Shown here in pieces: positions 1-10,633 of a stretch of 64,000 nucleotides of DNA; positions within the stretch are counted from its first letter, which is position 1; every line of letters begins with the position of its first letter. The translations under genes and the position numbers were made by a program. The stretch is taken from assembly GCA_028673005.1 (NCBI GenBank), contig CM054116.1:70817315-70881314 (forward strand), read 5' to 3'. The DNA is from Tanypteryx hageni. Its lineage: Eukaryota > Arthropoda > Insecta > Odonata > Petaluridae. Below the pieces are notes generated by a model. It saw nothing but the letters and a program-made list of their open reading frames with translations. It did not search any database and was not told the DNA's origin.

Positions 1-480
1 GGGGCACGTGGGGAGGGGGTGAGAGAGGCGCCAGCGTGACCGACGCCCAATTTCCGCGACGTTGGGCCGGATAGCTACTTTCCAGCCTTTCGGGTCTGGA
101 AGGGGTTGTTGTAGTGTGGGGGAGGAGTGAAAGAAACCCGGAGATGACCTCTCTCTTTCCACGGATGACACAACAACAACGACGGATTGAACAACGGCAC
201 AATATCGCGCGGCCGCGCTAACACGTTAAAAAAAAATGAACGATGATCCTCCGAGAGAGAGACAGACCTCTGTCGCGACGCGAGATTTTCGTTGCGTCTT
301 TGTTTTTCGTGGAGGGAGAGGATGGCGGGTGATCGGAAACGTTTGCTTCGAAATGGCGATGAAAACGCTCATTTTCGGCGGAGAAAGGGAAGGAGTAAAT
401 GCCTCCTCTGGCGTAAAATTGCGTACTTTATCAAGGGGCTTCACTGTCTCGCCACAGGTTGTTTATGATAATTGAAAATC
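1..480. other. GC/CpG-rich block, no gene recognised
   Basis: The first half kilobase is clearly richer in G, C and CpG than the sequence after 500, with purine runs near the start (GGGGAGGGGG) and a NotI-like GCGGCCGC at about 210. Open frames on both strands overlap (about 226-475), as expected from a low stop-codon density and not from a coding exon. No protein family is recognisable. It could be the edge of a promoter or 5' UTR lying to the left of the window; that is inference only. Confidence 0.35.
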
Positions 481-1332
481 TCTCTCGATACGGCTAAAAA
501 TAAAAAGGTCGTTGTATTTAAAATTATGGGATGGACTTCATTGGTTTTACAAGAAAAATTCTTACACTTCCCTTCTCTTTGCAATTCTTTTATTCTAGCT
601 CGATCGAAATTATCGCAGTGCAAATGAGAGGGATAAGCAAATTTTCTCCTTTGCCTGAAATCTATAAGAAATTGATGAGCCAGAGAAATTTTGCATATAA
701 GCCAAATGACGCGTAGTAAGGAAATGCACCCAGCGGATTCAAACCTGTTTCAAAGTTACTCACATTCTCCGCTTTTAGTGAAATAAAAGGGCAATTGGTC
801 CACTGCTTTCCTGATGTTCCACTAGTAGCTGGTATAAATGGAAGGGAGCACGAATTAAGCTTAAATGCTTTTTTAAAATGAGGAAAATTAAGAAATTCGT
901 TCACAAACTAATGATAGATAATTTATTTAACACATACAAGAATCTCCCAAGTAACAAGTTTTATAATAAATAGGAATAACAATTAAAAATAATGAATATA
1001 AAAAACAAATAAGACAACATTAATCAGCACGATGTAACTTGTTTTAAATTACTCTAATATTATTCGGATGTCAGTCATGAGAAAAGTCTATAGATGTTTT
1101 GCGAGAACTTCATTTACAGTTCTGGTCAATCTTGTAAAGGATGAATACTTATATACATTCACCCTTGAGTAGGGTTCATGAAAGAGGGGAGTGTGCCGTG
1201 ACTTTCTCATAGGGGTTGCAAAATCCACAAGCTGCAAGAATTTTTCGGCAATAAACCGGCCAATGACATGTTCCGCAGAAAAATAGCTAAGCAAGAAAAT
1301 CATCTAGCGTACTTTTCTATGTTATATTAATT
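481..1332. other. AT-rich sequence, nothing recognised
   Basis: No coding, repeat or structural signal that I could support. Short open frames on both strands have no recognisable motifs. Confidence 0.5.
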
Positions 1333-1943
1333 TTTACTTTCTCCATATACTAAGTATAGAGCAAGAGTTGTTTTCATGAAAAAAATCGAATTCGAGATTT
1401 CAACGGAAATACGTTTTAAGGTCCCCTGAACACGTTTTGACTATTTTCTCGATGATGTCTGTGTGTGTCTGTATGTGATAGATATTTTTGTGGGCGCTCT
1501 AACTCAAAAACTGTTAATCAGGTCAATGCAACATTATAAAAGTTAGAATATCTGATTAGTTTTTGGCAAAAATCGGTCACCGGAAGTAGGTGTTTACTCT
1601 TGTCACTTATCCGTTATTTTGAAATATTTGCTTTAATATTTGATAAATGTAAAAAAATGTATTTGAGTACAAGTTGTAGAAAATTTTATTTTCTACAACC
1701 TTTGTTTGATACATTTTTTCATATAATGCATTGTTTAAGAGATATCTTATATTTTTAGCTGCCACCACCACGCCACCTACCGAAGACTATTGTTAACAAC
1801 TGACGCTTAGTTACGTCTTAGTAACGCTCCTTTTTCTTTTATTAAGTGTCAACCGGAAGTAAATATTGACAACGATCCCAGAGCTAACAACATGTAATCT
1901 GCCATATAAATATGGAGAAAGTCATGTGTTGCACACATCAGTT
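1333..1943 (+). repeat. Dispersed ~0.7 kb repeat family, copy A
   Basis: This is one of four related copies in the window (others at 16031-16745 plus strand, 44866-45550 minus strand and, truncated, 52187-52512 minus strand). The head reads TTTACTTTCTCCATATACTA, followed by a segment with ATTTCAACGGAAATACG, a GTCTGTGTGTGTCTG tract, then AACTCAAAAACTGTTAATCA, a conserved hairpin at 1673-1699, and a tail ending with TATGGAGAAAGTCATGTG. The tail carries the inverted form of the head motif ACTTTCTCCATA. Compared with copies B and C, copy A has lost much of the segment before the tail. No coding frame is shared by the copies. It could be a non-autonomous element or an untranslated part of a larger retroelement. 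Confidence 0.75.
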
Positions 1944-2702
1944 TATTTTATTTTTAAAAACGAACATGTTAAATGCTAGCATAGAGTTATGAAAGGTACT
2001 GTTTTGCAATATTTTATAGAGATTTTGTTAAAATGTGAAAAAAATAGTTACTTTATATTATATAGAACTAGCGTGTCAAAGATATAGGTTAATCATCGAA
2101 TAAATTATAATTATTTTAGATGAAGTTGTGTTTGGTATTGTTTTGCGAAGTCCCATTTCTGCCCAAAATGGGGGGAAACAATTATCTACACGTAAAATTA
2201 TAATTTCTAGACTGTAATCTTGTTTCAATATCGTACGATATCGATATATTGATATCCACCGTGTAAATGGTATGTTTCTCGCCCGTGTAAAAATACAAGT
2301 CAAACCAAAAGAGCATGCGCGCGGCAACTGTAAACGATAAGTTCTCTTCGTTACCGCAGCCGCTTACTTACTTTACTCTTAACAGGAACTGTGACCTTGA
2401 CAGGTTAGTTTATTCCTTTTAACATAGAAACGTGTCAAAGCAAGAAAGATTTTTTTGCGCTTGAGGCTTGAGTATATTTCGCGGCAGATAACTATACTTC
2501 GCATTACGGGCGAGTGAGTATACAATGGGGTTGCAGCGAATACCCGCCCACCACGGCGAAACGCCTTGTGGCAGTTTTAACTGCCAATATCCGTGAAACC
2601 GAATCGGCCGCGGAAGTGGCGAGGATCCAGCATACCAATTATAAAAGAAGAAAGTGTTGAATATATAGGACCGCATACCGCAAAACAGACCGTTCGTGAA
2701 TT
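1944..2702. other. Intervening sequence, nothing firmly recognised
   Basis: A more GC-rich patch at about 2420-2680 holds an 85-codon minus-strand frame without a recognisable domain. No TE ends were found. Confidence 0.4.
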
Positions 2703-2710
2703 GTCACAGC

Positions 2711-2897
2711 TAGGGATACGATATCGAAACGAAAGTATCGATATCGTAATCATATGATGTATCGAATGAAAAGTATCGGGCCGAAAGTACCGATGTCACT
2801 AGAAAATCGAAAGAAAAGAATCGAGTACAAAAGTACTTGGTATCGAAAGGAAATTACCGATTTGAGTAAAGTATCGACACTCTTTTCCTTATCCCTA
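2711..2897. mobile_element. hAT-type MITE, 187 bp, perfect 8-bp target duplication
   Basis: The element starts TAGGGATACG and ends ATCCCTA, so the termini are inverted (TAGGGAT outward on both sides). It is flanked by GTCACAGC at 2703-2710 and again at 2898-2905, a perfect 8-bp direct repeat, the target-site length of hAT transposons. The interior is rich in short related motifs (GAAAGTATCGATATCG, AAGTATCGGG, AAAGTACCGATG, GGTATCGAAAGG), so it looks like a run of degenerate ATCGA subrepeats. There is no coding capacity; it must have been moved by a transposase encoded elsewhere. Perfect duplications suggest the insertion is not old. Confidence 0.8.
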
Positions 2898-3601
2898 GTC
2901 ACAGCCACTGGTGCCAAATTCATATTATGTTCTGTAGCAAACGTTATTAAGATTATTACATGTCCTTTCACAGCTACTTTGAATAATATTTATCATCTAC
3001 AATTGATGCACGGTGATTTTTGATAGACCCTACTTTCACGAACACGGAAGCCTTATGCATGATCTCACAACAACAGCTTTATATTAAAATCCCCCGCGTG
3101 GTAAAGGTAAAAAAAGCGAATAATGTAATAGATGGGGCACTTACCTGTCATCGGATTATTTTTGTTGGGACGCATCATCGTTTGAACTACACCCTTTACG
3201 TTGAGCAACTCATGGTTCCCTTAGCGGTTTAAATTTCGACGTCGCCTCGCTCTAAAGTTTCGTCAACACCCATCACGCGGAAAATAGTATATGCAAGCGG
3301 TCGGTCGCCCCTCCGAACGACTCCTCGAAACGTGTTGCGTGGGGAAATCAAAGAAAAGGATTCCGAACTTATTGAACGGCTGCCAAATAAAAGTTCGGAG
3401 GGAAAGAGGGAGGAGAAATATGGTGAAAGTCATTATTAAACCGATAGAGAAAGAAAGGGGAAATCCGAAGATGAGGCATATGCATCGAAAATTATGAAAT
3501 TTTCACGAATACATGCCAGAGGAAAACGGAATGGTTTAGTTACGAATAAGTGCGTATGCTGCAGTATTGAATGGGAAATAAAATATTTTTTTTTAATGTT
3601 T

Positions 3602-3805
3602 CGCACTTTTGCACTTTTATGTGCGCTAAAAAGTGGAAAATAAATTTTTCTTCCCTCAACTTGAGTTAAATTTGATGTGCAGAATTAAAGTGGATAAAAA
3701 TTGCCACCCACTTTAATTCTGCACACCAAATTTAATTCAAGTTGAGTGCAGACAAATTTATTTTCTACTTTTGAATGCACATTAAAGTGTGTATACTTAA
3801 AAACG
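3602..3805. mobile_element. Fold-back element with ~70-bp arms
   Basis: Two arms face each other across a centre near 3700. The inner arms are TTGAGTTAAATTTGATGTGC and its near-exact inverse at about 3720-3755, followed by matching AATTAAAGTGG and CCCACTTTAATT. The outer arms are GTGGAAAATAAATTT and AAATTTATTTTCTAC. The same 15 bases (T8 then AATGTTT) flank it at 3587-3601 and 3806-3820, which could be a long target duplication or part of the element. No coding frame. It is either a MITE of unknown superfamily or a fold-back duplication. Confidence 0.65.
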
Positions 3806-3934
3806 TTTTTTTTAATGTTTTATTATCTTCTTTTTAGTCTTCTTATATTTTCAAGTTGAATTTTTGGATTATGGAAAATTTGCAAAGATTATAAATTGAT
3901 AATGAGGTCAGGCTCAACCCTGTGGAATTTACTC

Positions 3935-3993
3935 ATCATGAAAAAAAGAACTTAGTAAATTTGTGGAAGTAACTAAGTTCTTTTTTTCATGAT
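3935..3993. repeat. Perfect 22-bp inverted repeat (hairpin)
   Basis: The stem ATCATGAAAAAAAGAACTTA plus GT at 3935-3956 is exactly repeated in inverse at 3972-3993, with a 15-base loop. There is no mismatch in 22 pairs. It lies 130 bases after the fold-back element and is not part of its arms. Confidence 0.85.
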
Positions 3994-4557
3994 TATAAAT
4001 TGAATTTTCAAAGTGTTTTTCGATATAGGAAAATTCTTTAAATATTCGGAAGTTCCACTATAATTCATTATGGCAGCATTAATTCCCCTTAAAAGCATTA
4101 ATACGTCTTTAATTTCCATTAAGAGCACTAAAGATCCCTTTAAAAGCAATAATGTCGTTTCCATGGTTTTTATACAGTTCCATTGTTGAAGAGAGGAAAA
4201 ATTCACCCTTTTTTTCGATTTAAAGCAGATATTTACGCTAATTCTGTATGCATTTGACTTCTGCCTTAAAAAATTAAACACTCCGTACTCTCAGCTAAAC
4301 AACTCTTCTTTTTCTGAATTCATATCCCAATTTTAAGTCATTTTAAAATGCATTTTTAGAAAGCCTTGCACCGAATCCAATGCTTTTCTTATGGGGTATT
4401 GAAATGGAACATTGGGGATAAAAAGATCCCTTAAATATTAAATCTTTTGTGATTTTCGATTTTTCTCGTCGGTTTTTATCTGAAATAAGAATATACCCGA
4501 AATTTCAGCCCTGTAGCATTTATATGGGCAGAGATATAAAGCGAGAAAGATTTGAAA

Positions 4558-4900
4558 GAAACATATATACATATATATATATACAACTGAGTAAGTTAAA
4601 TAAAAGTGTGTTAAAAAGGTGAGAGCCTTTCAAACGGATTTGAAGGGTTAGCATATCGAAAATTATTAAATTATCTTAAACACATGAAAGCGGAAATGAA
4701 ATAGTTTTGTTATTGAAAGAGAGAAAGTGAAAGCTCTTCGGAAGGATTTGAAGGGTTTTAAGATATCGAAAATTTTCTTAAATATATGCAAAAAGAAATG
4801 GAATATTTTAGTGCGTGCGCATCTGCATTTAAAGAGAGAAAGGGACAGATCTCTACGCTTTTCGGAAGGACTTTCCGTTTTTGGCCATATAATTATAAAA
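4558..4900. repeat. AT run and degenerate ~110-bp tandem duplication
   Basis: After a short (AT)n run at 4560-4582, the motif GGATTTGAAGGGTT followed by ATCGAAAATT occurs at about 4637 and again about 4745. The motif AAAGAGAGAAAG occurs at about 4718 and 4830. Two diverged units of about 110 bp, with the start of a third, explain this. No coding meaning is seen. Confidence 0.6.
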
Positions 4901-5087
4901 GGAAATACCATCCAAAATCTTCTAACTTTCCTCGTGTCTCTTCTCCATCCTTCTGCATTAATTATTCATAAATGAAAAAAGACTAGCCTAAAAAATCTCG
5001 TTTGGCCTTAAAAAAATAAATGCCAGTATAAGATGTCCGGATACGTGCTGATATATCTGGATCGGCCGGGAAAGAATTCCTATCGGT

Positions 5088-5157
5088 GTCTCTCTCTCTT
5101 TCTCCCTCCCTCTCTCTCTTTCTCCCTCCCTCTCTCTCTTTTCCCTTCTCTCCCTCC
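5088..5157. repeat. Pyrimidine tandem repeat, ~24-bp unit
   Basis: Three copies of a unit made of (TC)n followed by TTTCTCCCTCCC, with only small changes. The antisense frame through it (Glu/Arg-rich) is a product of low complexity, not a gene. Confidence 0.85.
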
Positions 5158-6257
5158 ATGCGTGGAAGTTTAATGTAAGCTGTAAATGCTTAACCATAAA
5201 ACATCGACTCTTAAAACTTCTTGAGGGGGGACAAAAAGCAATAACTAATGTTAGTAGCCAATCCGGAAGAAACAGTCGATTCTCCTCTGGTTGTAGCGTT
5301 TCGATTTAATGGTTTTTATATACCTGCCGAGTTACTAACGTCCACAGCTTACTTAATAAACAACACGACGACAAAGTCACGTAGACCAAATGTATCCAAA
5401 ATCGATCATGTATTATCTTCTGTCGGTCATTCCGAACAAATATGTCTATGTGAGTAATCATTCAACAGTTTTCTATTTAATTTTGCATTAGTGTAGCTAA
5501 AATTTACGACTAGTTCGACGAATCAACGTATTTATAGCCATTGGCATCATAAGTCATAATGTTAAATAGAATTAACTCCTTGACCGTAAAATTTAACATC
5601 AATTTCGCCGTAGTCTCCATCTTTGCTTATTTATAAGTCATAATATTTAACATAAATATGTTATTATTTAAAACTTTAAAACTACGATAAGTTTTCCATC
5701 GGTAGAGAGTGGAGATATTTTTAGCGCATCATCCTGAACCGGTAGCCGTACGACCGCTCTCGGTCAAAAAAGTTGGAAATTCCAAACATTTGAAAGCCTT
5801 AATACTTTACCGAGGAGTTATTTCGTCATCGAGCTGCAGTCATCATCTTGTTCACGATCCGCGTTTTGCATAAAGGAGATGCATGTAACAGTCGCATGCG
5901 TAGTGAACGCGTCTTTGCCTGTATCTTCTTCGTGGGTGGCATTCATTTAGGTTTGATGATGATGATAAATCTCTAGTTAAGGACTAAGAATTTCAACCAA
6001 AGCTAGCTAAACTTTATAAACAAGAATGAGGACAGAGGAAGATTTTTCTGTGCGTGTTGGTCTGGAAGAAATTGTTTGTGGAGTATATTTCCGGGAATAA
6101 CTCTTCTTATAATCATTAACTTAAGGAAATGAAAAGGTAGTGATGAGGGTGGCAACAAGGTGTTGAAGGAAGCCCAGCGGACACTTACCAAGTCGGGGAC
6201 CAAGTTGGCAGGCTGCTGGGGGCGTCGAAGAGACACGTATATTCTTATATCCAGATA
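5158..6257. other. Unannotated stretch
   Basis: Nothing recognisable except two loose copies of ATAAGTCATAAT at about 5548 and 5631. No gene or TE end is supportable. Confidence 0.4.
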
Positions 6258-6259
6258 TA

Positions 6260-6360
6260 CAGTGTTCAAAAATGCACTGTGCACCGGATTATTAAATTGT
6301 CCATAAATATTACATGCACTGCACTCAAGCCAGGTGCACATAGACTTTTTGAACGCACTG
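6260..6360. mobile_element. Tc1/mariner-type MITE, 101 bp
   Basis: The left end CAGTGTTCAAAAATGCACTG and the right end (read outward) CAGTGCGTTCAAAAAGTCTA align with a two-base gap and a few changes, and both continue to GTGCACC about 28 bases in. The element is bounded by TA at 6258-6259 and 6361-6362, the target of Tc1/mariner elements. The interior is only about 45 bp and non-coding. Confidence 0.7.
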
Positions 6361-6560
6361 TATGTTTGGGGGGGAAATTTTTTCGGATGGGTTTTAACTC
6401 TCGTCGTCACAATCGATTCATATTCGGAGGTTTTCATTCGAGTTCGTATCTGATAAATTTCTACCTGCAGCATAAAACAGAAATTTAATCGCGTCGTTAA
6501 TACTGCAATTCAAAAATAACTTCATGATGAGTCTTCTACGTCAAGCGCCCGTTTCGGTTA

Positions 6561-6846
6561 CCAAAAAATTAATTAAATAAATCAAAAATATTTTTCAAAT
6601 AATAACTTTTATATTTTACACTGAAAGGGAAGTATTAAATTTACTAACCTTCTCAAAATCAATATAAAAATTATATGGCGTAGTCAGCTTATAGTTACAT
6701 ATAACAGTTTAATTAGTGGCCAAATTTAAAATGCCATATAACTTCTATATTGATTTTGAGTAAGTTATAAATGTATTTCTTCCCTTTCAGTGCGAAATTT
6801 TAAAGTTATTATTTGAAAAATAGTTTTAATTTAGTTAATTTTTTCC
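6561..6846. repeat. Large inverted repeat (~115-bp arms), probable fold-back MITE
   Basis: The left arm (6561-6679) and right arm (6733-6846) are inverses of one another with scattered differences. Shared blocks, read on the left strand, are TTTTTCAAATAATAACTTT, CACTGAAAGGGAAG, CTCAAAATCAATATA and TTATATGGC. The right arm also repeats a variant of the outer block (CTTTTAGTGCG, the inverse of CGCACTAAAAG). The 53-base centre has no coding frame. No clear target duplication was found, so the exact ends are uncertain. Confidence 0.75.
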
Positions 6847-6900
6847 CTTTTAGTGCGCAATATAAACGATATTATTTCAAAATATCTTAAATTTAATTCA

Positions 6901-7182
6901 TTATTTAGTTTTTAGTCTTCTATTAATGAATAGCATACGTTTGATTTGGATAACAGCGTTTTCGCCATCCTTCACAAATTCGATCAGCGAGCACAAAAAT
7001 ATTTTTATTGGAAATGTATCTTGACGTCTTGGACGATATTCTCGAGATCGATTTAAACGTTGCTCACGCTGTTGTCCGTTTCCTGTGGCCAAAAGTTGTC
7101 GTCTTTGGTTTTCACGTAATTGACTCAAACGTTGTGGACAATGTACTACAGTTTTATTAAATCTTCTTCTCTTTGCAGCCAC
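6901..7182 (-). other. 93-codon Arg/Gln-rich open frame, uncertain
   Basis: The frame begins with the basic stretch MAAKRRRFNK and carries repeated QRLSQLR / QQREQRLNRSRE segments. Such QR(E)xRL repeats resemble the low-complexity N-terminal segments found in some transposon-encoded proteins (Helitron-associated frames are one example known to me), but this is only a resemblance. No helicase or Rep motif is present within the frame or its flanks. It directly abuts the inverted repeat at 6561-6846. It may be a TE fragment or chance. Confidence 0.25.
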
Positions 7183-7583
7183 TCTCCTTTTAAACGTTTA
7201 TCACGGCCCAAAAGACTTAGCGACTCTTTTCACTTCATATACTTAGTGTAACTTATTCTGCGCTACTTTTCGGGAACGAGCTTGATTAGTTTCGTTTTTA
7301 CGATAATCTTTCAACAAATTGTATTAAATAAGGTCATAAACGGTACAAACAAATGTTAACTTTAAAAATTTATTTTCTATTGTTCAACAATTTTTATGAG
7401 ATTGCATTAATTATTATAGGCATTTAATATTAAATAATGTTAGAAATCATAAAGAAAGCCAGTAATCATGTATTCTGATCTTCACTCGTGAAACTCATAA
7501 TGATACTTATTGTTAGCCGACCAAATGGTTCCGAATCTCGTGGATGCTCATTTTTTCAAATCTTACAATTAGTTCATTTATTA

Positions 7584-7584
7584 T

Positions 7585-7676
<92 letters not shown>

Positions 7677-7690
7677 TTATATATATATAA
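7584..7690. repeat. Compound (AC)n-(AT)n microsatellite
   Basis: (AC)n from about 7584 to 7630 passes into (AT)n/(ATTTAT)n to about 7690. The peptide frame across it (His-Thr then Tyr-Ile repeats) is spurious. Confidence 0.95.
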
Positions 7691-7699
7691 TAAATGAAT

Positions 7700-8849
7700 G
7701 AGTGTTATTCATGAACATGGATAAAATCAGCTCGTTTTTTATTTGCATGTGATTATACCATCACATATTTGATTAACAAAGCCTCGTTTGTTTTATGACG
7801 GGAGTACAACGTGAAGTTTTGATTGGCGTTTAAATGTAAGAGGCTTAAAAGCTAAGTTGCTAAGTTAGCGTTGTATTGCGCATGATCATTTTACATAAAC
7901 ATATATTTTATATGAAAATATACTTTTTTGGTTAATTGATACTTCCAAAATGGCATTTAGGATTAGAACGCAATCAGTTTTGTATTAAAATATTGAACGC
8001 TTTCCTATCCGACTCTGAAAACTTGTCAAAACTCAAACTTTTCAAGAATAAATAATATCGACGTGGAAAAGTACGCTCAAAGTTTCAACTTTCCATCTTT
8101 TATGCCTTTGGATATATAAGTAAAACATTAATAAATTATTTAAAACATACCTCACTTGAGTAATTGTTCCATATACTTTACGTTCAAGTTCATTCCTTGG
8201 TCATAAATTATCCATTCTTTTTCACTTACCCCTTTGTGCGAACGAATTAACGTATTTACGTTCAATCCTTCGTCGTAGATAATCCATTTCCTTTCATTTA
8301 CTGTGTTCTGTGTGCACAAGAAAGGAAATTGGCGTGTTTACGTATTTGAAGTAGATTTTTTTTACTTCAGTTGCTGCGAAGATTATTTTCGTTGACAATT
8401 ACAACCGCGCAAGAAAATTTCTAACATAAGTTGACAATAAACCACGACTTTCTTGTCGAATTTTTCTTGAAATTTTAAGAATCGGTGATATTAATGTAAA
8501 AATGTGTGCTCAAAATTTCAGCTTTCTATCTTTCATATTTTCAGAGATATTTAAAAAACAAAAAACAAATATTAAATTGCTCCCAAACCGAAACATTTCA
8601 GGGACAAAATATGAAATTCACAGCGCGTAAAACCGATCACTTTAATCTCAGATCATCCAGCTTTTGATGGAAACGCAGTTATGAATCATAATAAGTTTCC
8701 ATCGAACAATGAGGACTTCGTCAAACCGCTCCGTTCGAATCCCGATGCTCACATACGAGGCTCGTTTGACTTCTGTATTCAGGAAGATTTATTTTCCGAC
8801 GAAAAAATCCATACAGATTATCACCGTATGAAATGGACAAGTTAAACGA
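7700..8849. other. Unannotated AT-rich stretch
   Basis: Only a weak local duplication is visible: CGTTCAA followed by ATCCATTCTTTTTCA at about 8182 and a diverged copy about 76 bp later. No genes or TE ends. Confidence 0.4.
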
Positions 8850-9250
8850 CGTCGACTTTGCTCGAAATGGTCATTCGGAAAACAAAAACAGGAGGCCGGA
8901 GAAGGCGAAACGTCCAAGACTGAAAGGGAGAGAGAGATACGGAAAAGGTAATGGAGACGGAAGGCGGATTCAGAGCAGAATAACAAAACGGGATTGACAA
9001 GGTGAACAAACGAAAGCAAAAAGGCGTCCTCGGGCGCGTGCTCCGACGCGCAGGAAAGTCGTGGAAGGAAAAGAGTGGGAGTCCACGCCTCTCCTCCCTC
9101 TTTCATCCGCTCCCTCATCTCCACCCTCCTTCCGAATTCTCCTCCACCCTGCCTCCTTAATGGCCTGCAATTCGTCAAAATCACTTCGCAGTCAAGTATC
9201 TGGTTTTAACTTCTAGAATTTCCTCGCGCTTTTGAGGAGGGTTGCGCTTC
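8850..9250. other. GC-rich block, no gene recognised
   Basis: CpG-containing sequence with purine- and pyrimidine-rich runs (CTCCACCCTCC). A 131-codon minus-strand frame and an overlapping shifted frame are open because stops are rare here; neither shows a domain, and the longer one is dominated by Ser/Leu and Arg/Gly tracts from low-complexity DNA. Confidence 0.35.
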
Positions 9251-9968
9251 GGAGTGAGTGTCTATATCTCTCTCAAAGATCGGACGAGTCTTTTTATTTC
9301 GAACGAGGGAATGGCGAAAGAGATAAACAAACCGCAAAAGTCACGAAATGCGCAAGGAGTGAAGGGCAACTGTTGTCGCAGCGACGTATTTTTCACGTTC
9401 GATGATTATTTTAGTTTGACAGACCGAGTTAAAAAGGAGGTAAAAATTCGACAGATACGAAGTAAATGCTAAAATAAGTGTGATGCGATGAAATCTTTGA
9501 GAGGCCAGGACAAATGGCCGAACGGGCAAAAGAACGGTAACTAAAGCGCTTCCGATAATCAGCTATCAATAATGGGATACATTTAAAGAAACCTACTTCC
9601 CCGTCAATTTCCATTTTATTTCTGATCGGACAAGTTTGGTTAACCTTAAACTACTGAAGCGTTTGTTGTGTCAAATCGCTCCGCTACTTACATTCCGCTA
9701 GTTTACATTTTGCAAATAAATAAAGTGAATATTAAGTTGTTTTTCCTTTAAATACCTTTCAAACTTCATGATATTATTAAACACGAAAAATAAAATTGTA
9801 GAGATAGCTAGTGAATAAATAATAATAATAAGCAATAGCTGCCTGAGAGACCGCAAAATCGAAACTGAGAAGCGTGTTCATAATTCCACCTCAGTAGTTC
9901 AAGTTTGACATTGTCTCCCTTCGTGTTATATTTTTTAAGTGCGTAAAATGTGTCTACCATAAATCACT
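9251..9968. other. Unannotated stretch
   Basis: Short overlapping frames on both strands, no recognised motif, no TE ends. Confidence 0.4.
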
Positions 9969-10009
9969 TTATAACTGATATAACATCTCTGATGTTATAT
10001 CAGTTATAA
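9969..10009. repeat. Perfect 19-bp palindrome with 3-base loop
   Basis: TTATAACTGATATAACATC at 9969-9987, loop TCT, then its exact inverse at 9991-10009. The stem is perfect and AT-rich. Confidence 0.9.
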
Positions 10010-10479
10010 CTAAATCTTACAAATTGGCCAAGAATTTAAATTTGTTGACCAGTTTATTTCAGTGTTGCTACTCAGGTTGTTATTTGTGTGTTCAAACTTC
10101 GTTGCAATTAAATGATTATGTATGGGCATTTATAAATGTATTCCTGATTTACGTTATCACGTAACCAATCATATAAAGGGATGATCCAAAAACTTCCCTT
10201 GTAATCGTCACTGTCAACGACCGAAGACCTTGCATTCCTAAAATTTTTCCAGCTTCTAGGCCCAAAGTCGAAGAATTTTGAATGGGTAGGTATAAGAGCG
10301 CTTCCAAGAAGGGGCAATGTGGGCATCCATTAATATGTATTGAAAATGGATTTGACTGTGTTTCGAAGTAAAAAATTCCTTTTAGTTGGATGAGTGTGAT
10401 GCTACCACCATTATTCTCCGAATTATTTACTTACTCGATTTTATACAAATTATAAAATATAAATATTCAATATTCATTG

Positions 10480-10633
10480 TTTTTTTTGCTTTTATACACC
10501 ACCCTACGGCCTTCTACAAAAAGACTACGAATATCGATAAAGCCAAGCATAGATATCCATGGTCACGGCGGGATTCGAACCTCGACCTTGTGTTGGGATG
10601 CAGACATGTTACCTACACCTATACCAAGGACGG
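10480..10633 (-). mobile_element. tRNA-derived SINE, copy 1
   Basis: Read on the minus strand there is an A-box-like segment GGTATAGGTGTAGGTAACA, followed about 30 bases on by a B-box GGTTCGAATCCCGCC (plus-strand 10568-10582 region), the spacing of an RNA polymerase III promoter in a tRNA-like head. The body includes GTAGAAGGCCGTAGGGTG, which matches a segment in the copy at 18.5 kb, and it ends in an A-run (T8 on the plus strand at 10480-10487). A functional tRNA gene is unlikely because no full cloverleaf ends are evident and a second diverged copy has the same downstream body. Open frames crossing it are spurious. Confidence 0.7.

Noticed and set aside
5050..5200. Arg/Glu-rich minus-strand frame at the TC tract
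   Set aside because: It is purely the translation of the pyrimidine tandem repeat.
8789..9184. 131-codon minus-strand open frame
   Set aside because: It lies in a GC-rich low-stop block, another frame overlaps it, and the peptide is low in complexity with no domain.
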